Shown here one piece after another: positions 59,800-64,000 of a stretch of 64,000 nucleotides of DNA. Source of the stretch: Macrocystis pyrifera (taxonomy: Eukaryota; Sar; Phaeophyceae; Laminariales; Laminariaceae); NCBI GenBank assembly GCA_031763025.1, contig JASSKH010000007.1, positions 3,897,930 to 3,961,929 of the forward strand, in the 5' to 3' direction. The notes beneath the pieces were generated by a model, which saw only the letters and a list, made by a program, of their open reading frames with translations, made no database searches and had not been told where the DNA came from. Every line of letters starts with the position of its first letter. Position 1 is the first letter of the stretch. The position numbers and the translations under genes are program-made.

Positions 59800-60300
59800 T
59801 GTTGCGGAACAGCTACGGCTTGCTGGGGATCATCACTCCAACCGACACCGCAGCCGCAGTATCAACAAATAGAAAATACGCGGGAAATGCTGTTGTTATA
59901 TTGCGGAACTGCTTGTTGGGGATCGCGACCCCCTCCTGGTGGACTCTTTTTTTTCGCGGTAGAGATATTTTGTCAATCTGTCGTTTACTTTGTAATAAGC
60001 GTCGTGCGTGTTTCTTAGCACAACCGACATGTTTTTCATTGTGCAACCGACATACAACCGACGGCGGGCAGGTGCATGCCGGTTCCGTCGAACATCCTTC
60101 CTTCTCCCTACTTGTTTGTGTGCCTCCTCTCTTTGTGCCCATGACTTTTTGTTGTTCTAGAGGGTTAGATCGCAAAACTCAATGAAAATCGACGAGCAGT
60201 CGGGAATGATGAACCGCCTGGGCCATAAAAATAAAGCGGAGAAGGGACGACATCGCATGCGACCACGACTTGTCCAGAAGCTGGAAAGTAGAAGGGAGTT
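59800..60300 (+). repeat. Module I copy 2 followed by module L copy 3
   Basis: I (59918-60105): GGGATCGCGACCCCCTCCTG, GTCGTGCGTGTTTCTTAGC, ACAACCGACGGCGGGCAGG. L (60183-60300): AAAATCGACGAGCAGTCGGG, GACCACGACTTGTCCAGAAG. The GCGGAAC(T/A)GCT(T/A) motif occurs twice upstream (59807, 59903). Confidence 0.7.
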
Positions 60301-60489
60301 ACAACGTTAAAACCCCCCGAACGAACACGACGTTGGGCTCGCTTTTAAAATCAGGTACCACACTCAAGACTCGCAGCTGACACAAACTTCCATCTTCGAC
60401 TCGTATCGAATTGTGGTATGTGCACTTAATTGTGTTTATTTCACGGGGTAAACAACAAAAAACAAAAGAGTCACGACAAAAATCCAATA

Positions 60490-60775
60490 TCCCCGCCCAG
60501 TACGACCACGAGTACTACCGATAGCCAGCACGCAGACGCTCAGTATGAGCCAAACCCCGCCAAACCCCGCCTGCTGGGGTGACGTCTGTGCCGTGCCGAC
60601 TGGTGTCTCTCGTCGCTCTCACCAACTCCAATTGTGTCTTCACAAAAAAAAAGACAAGCCAACTGAGAACTGCTCTCGAATGCATCTCTTCGAGGGCAAT
60701 AACAATTTTCTACAGAGGGGTTTCTTGATAGTTCAACAACAGCATTTCCGACTTATTTCTACAGCGGCGTTTCAT
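60490..60775 (+). repeat. Module K copy 4 plus TTTCTACAG module copy 2
   Basis: CGATAGCCAGCACGCAGACG, CGCCTGCTGGGGTGACG, AGACAAGCCAACTGAGAAC and GGGCAATAACAAT; then CTACAGAGGGGTTTCTTG. Confidence 0.7.
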
Positions 60776-60859
60776 TCGTGTGGTGGTGTGTACAACGAAA
60801 GAAAAACGGGAATATCCACGCGGTTTTTACGAATTTCGGTCTGAAATTTCGACACGTGA

Positions 60860-61036
60860 TTTTTAGTAGTATCATAGTACAAATGCAATTGCGACTGCAC
60901 CTTCTTTTTTTTTTTTTTACATCCCTTTATCGCAAAACAAGTATTCCCATATTTACAAATAATATCGACCTAACTTGTAAAAAACAAACAAACAAAAAGA
61001 GGTGCAATTGCAATTACATTTGTAATACTACTAAAA
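60860..61036. mobile_element. 177-bp TIR MITE (CTTTTTAGTAGTAT ends)
   Basis: Left TTTTTAGTAGTATCATAG and GTGCAATTGC-type inner block against right ATTTGTAATACTACTAAAAA and AGGTGCAATTGCAATTAC. Arms about 45 bp. The interior has a T-run and an A-rich run that also pair. Confidence 0.65.
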
Positions 61037-61074
61037 AGAGTAACTCACAATATGGAAGTAGCCTTCGCTGTGGG

Positions 61075-61470
61075 TATATGCCGATGTCATAATCCTAACG
61101 TGTTTGATATTGTTTCCTTATGGCACATGACGGTAACACTTCCAATCTCATCACGCCGGATGCGTGCATACTACTACTACCCGGGTCAGCGTTTTTTTAG
61201 CGTTATTCATAGCGGTCTGGGAGCCGTACACCTGAGCTATCGTATCGCTTCAAGTCAGTTACTCTTTTTCCATACGCGTAGCTTTTCTTGAGACTCGCGA
61301 ACGAGAAGGGCAAGGATAAAGAGAAGAGTAGGGACTTGACCACAAAGGGCGTCAAGCTTCCTGCTTGAAACACACAGGAAGGTTTCTCCCTCCGGAGTTT
61401 GACCAAGGATTGTCTCCGTTACCCTATCTGCCACACCTACTAAACGGAAATCATACCTGGATCCACTGAA
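61075..61470 (+). repeat. Family M repeat, copy 1
   Basis: TATCGTATCGCTTCAAGTC, GGGCAAGGATAAAGAG, GTTACCCTATCTGCCAC align with the copy at 62315-62665. Confidence 0.6.
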
Positions 61471-62314
61471 ATACCAAAGTACTTATCGCAACAACCCCCC
61501 CAGCTGGTTGGCCGAAGAAAAGCCAGCGATGAGATACTCCAGACGGTGTACCCAAGACAATAGTAGTTCTAAACCAACCAAGACTGAGGGAAAGCCCGGC
61601 CTTCCCACCCGTCTAGGAACCCCCCCCCTCATAACGCACATGCGCCGCGACACCACTAACGTGACGAAAGGAACTTGAAGGACGTTCTGTAACGCCTGTC
61701 ACGCGCACCTTGTTCGCAAGTTCCAAACCCTCTCTTTCAAATCACTCCAAAGTTATCCAGCATTGCACCTATCTATACTGCTGCTTATAGATACAGTAGA
61801 TTCGCCCTTGTAATAGATAGGTTAGCCCTGTGCTTTTACGCAATCAGGCTCTCCTACGGGAAGAACACTTGGCTGCAACTGATAATCAGTCCTCACTTTC
61901 CTCTTTCCTGTATTATTTCTATTAGGAGCTTGTCTGTTACTTCATTTTACGAAGTACACGATGGGCTAAGCTGGGTCTGAAGCGCCGATCCTGCCTTCTA
62001 CCGAGTTATACCAATTGTTAATCGCACACGGGATAAATCTCGGCCGCGGCTGAAAAAGCGATGGCCTCATCCTTACATAAAACACGGAACTAAACCGAAC
62101 AGGGAGACGAATCTTGGCCGCACCTGCCGCGATGTCCTCACCTTCAGACCAACTAAGCAATTTAATCACACAGGCGATATATCTCGGCCGCACATTGCGG
62201 TGGAAGCATAACTCGATAATCGGATTGGACACCATGTTACAAGCTTCGTAAAATCGAGGTCACCCTGGCTGTGTGGGCACGCCCATGCCAACCTCAAAAC
62301 ACCTTGTTTACTAA
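61471..62314. other. Unclassified; internal TCTCGGCCGC repeat
   Basis: GGATAAATCTCGGCCGCGGC (62031) and GATATATCTCGGCCGCACA (62175) are paired motifs with TCTTGGCCGCACC between them (62110). A reverse 89-codon frame (62235-61966) crosses them. No domain. Confidence 0.35.
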
Positions 62315-62665
62315 TGTTTCTTCATGGCACACGAAGGCATATGACACACTTGCAATTTCAACATGCAGAAGCTTGCCGGCTTGCCGAGTTCATGCCTAGA
62401 ATGTTGGTTGGGCAATCGTTGTTCATTGTGGCCTAGGTGTCGCACATTTGAGCCGTCGCATCGCTCCAAGTAGGTCACTCTTCTGCCATAGCTGGTTCAT
62501 AAGACCATGTCGCAAACGTATGGGGCAAGGATAGAAGAGGAGGGAAGTGGCGAGGAAGGGCGACAAGCTCCAAGCAGGAAGCTTCTTTCTCGGGGGCCGA
62601 CGCGGCCTTGCTCTCGTTACCCTACCTGCCACGCCTTAATCGGGAACCCTGCCCGGATTAACGGA
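62315..62665 (+). repeat. Family M repeat, copy 2
   Basis: GCCGTCGCATCGCTCCAAGT, GGGCAAGGATAGAAGAG, GTTACCCTACCTGCCACGCC. About 70 percent like copy 1 by eye. Confidence 0.6.
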
Positions 62666-63596
62666 GAGAAAGTAGAACACGTTGTACCAGCATGATAACA
62701 TGACGTTTCGCAGTATTAGCTATAAGTAGTCTTGACTGCAGACCTATAACTATTAGCAATACAAAGTGGTAGATTTCCGTACGAATAGCAGATTGTAGAG
62801 CAGGGCAAGCGTGGCCCTACTGTTCCCTACAGTAGGTGTTACAATTTGATACAAGGTTGGACGAATGTATGGAAAATTCAGGGATTGGTCGGGCTTAGAA
62901 AAGCGGCCAAAAAGCAGTAACGATACAATCGCAAAGACGTCGGCCAGAAACTATAACATGTGCAAATAGCAGCAGCGATACGATAGCACTACACTGCAGA
63001 GGTTAGGTGCATTTTGGGTAGGAGTGAAAGTTGCAGCAGCGACACGAGAACTACATACTTTGAACAAAAAGGTCGGCAGAGTACCAGTGCTCAGTCATTG
63101 ACTCGCGAATACCCGTCAGTCATTTTGAAGTACCGAGTCCAAGAGTACGTCAAAATACTGAAACGACAGAGTCCTTGAGGGTCTCAAGGGTACGAGGGGC
63201 TGAAATTACTGAGTCCTCGCGAGTCTCATGGGTACTTCAATTCGAAATATAAAACCAAAACATAATAATACAACAGTCGGATTGCGCAGATTGCGATGGC
63301 TTGCCAGATTGCCGTACCAGTACTAGACTGTTGTAGATTGCTAGGTGCTGGGTAATAACACGTTCAATAGATTTTATCAAGCATGCAGACAACATTTCTT
63401 GCTGAGGGATGGAGCTCCTGATGTAAGAGCCACCTGAGAAAATTAGGTACTCCCTTCGCAGTCCGTGGAATGACTCAGACACCGACCACCTCGACGAGCA
63501 AGACTGAATATGGCCAGCTCTGCACTCCATTAATTTGTTTGCAAGTTACAATTATCCCGAAGTTTCATGCCACAGGAGCAGGACTAGGCTTCCGCA
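62666..63596. other. Unclassified; GAGTC/GTACTTC repeats at 63095-63240
   Basis: Short units such as GAGTCCTTGAGGGTCTCA and GAGTCCTCGCGAGTCTCA alternate with GGGTAC. No gene recognised. Confidence 0.4.
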
Positions 63597-64000
63597 GGAG
63601 GGGGTGTACTCGATATCATGCATGGCCGTAGTCGTATGACCATAGACCCTCGAATCCCTACAATGCCGGGACGGAGCACGTCGGGTTTTCACCGATCAGG
63701 CAGACATTGCTTGCACCAAGCGCGAAGCGCCGTGAGGTGTTCGGCGAGTCGCATGAAGGGTGAGCTGCATCTTACCAAGAACCGTTTGTGAGGCGGACTC
63801 GCACATAGAAGGAAGCTTCAATGGGTTATTTTATATTCCGGTGTGGCCACTTCCAGAGACGCCTCTTGGACGCCTTACCAAAAACACTACGTGATGCAAT
63901 CATTTCCCTTGTGCGGAGTAAACGTGCTCCATGCCGCACAAATGATCTATAACTCGATCGCGAGCCGTGATTGACCGTTGCAAAAAAAACGAAAAAAAAG
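63597..64000 (-). repeat. Family A copy, near full length, at window end
   Basis: In element orientation it begins T-rich, then CGGTCAATCACGGCTCG, GCATCACGTAGTG, GGCGTCCAAGAGGCG, GGTTCTTGGTAAGATGCAG and GGCCATGCATGATATCGAG to TACACCCCC. May continue beyond the window. Confidence 0.8.

Overview
The window is nuclear DNA of a eukaryote, probably a stramenopile or related microalga. The evidence is spliced exons with GT-AG borders, a tyrosinase-like copper protein of a kind common in pelagophyte and other heterokont algae (recalled family knowledge, not a search), non-LTR retrotransposons, MITEs and abundant minisatellites. I see no bacterial operon, CRISPR array or rRNA gene. Coding density is very low, and the exact organism cannot be fixed from sequence alone.

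The main gene is a tyrosinase-like gene on the + strand. I could join ten exons from 17908 to 45225 with matching codon phases (about 468 residues, 5' exon or exons missing). Intron 2 alone is 15.1 kb and is filled with nested mobile elements. Exon 8, which carries the last copper-B histidine, has one extra G in a GGGG run. This breaks the frame and puts a stop in exon 9, so the allele is either a pseudogene or a base-calling error. Every intron ends in a long, sense-strand pyrimidine-rich tract, often a private minisatellite. Two further exons (9379-9487 and 10070-10135) look like the end of a small SnoaL/NTF2-like protein.

The mobile DNA has clear layers. LINE-B is a non-LTR retrotransposon whose ORF2 stop codon lies only a few bases before a 3' poly(C) tail. 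Repeat family A shares the terminal GAGTAC(A)-poly(C) signature and is truncated at the other end. Many copies of both sit between two C-tracts or are stacked head to tail at each other's C-tails, which suggests a poly(C)-tailed, C-tract-targeting retrotransposition system. One LINE-B copy (about 21700-34000) is interrupted by a second, RTE-like LINE-C (22806-26325), by a 3106-bp terminal-inverted-repeat transposon with an 8-bp target duplication (28867-31972) that itself carries a 1.26-kb foldback element, and by palindromic about 105-bp MITEs with TA duplications. Removing these elements in thought restores the LINE reading frame at four places, which fixes the element borders.

Region by region: 1-9.3 kb is a mosaic of repeats (families A, B, D, E, a foldback, MITEs) with no convincing gene; 9.3-10.1 kb holds the SnoaL-like exons; 10.2-17.9 kb is repeats and tandem duplications; 17.9-45.2 kb is the tyrosinase gene with its TE-filled introns; 45.2-51.1 kb is mostly unclassified; 51.1-60.8 kb is a shuffled mosaic of a few modules including a roughly 200-290-bp satellite; 60.8-64 kb has a MITE, a duplicated 350-400-bp repeat and a family A copy at the edge.
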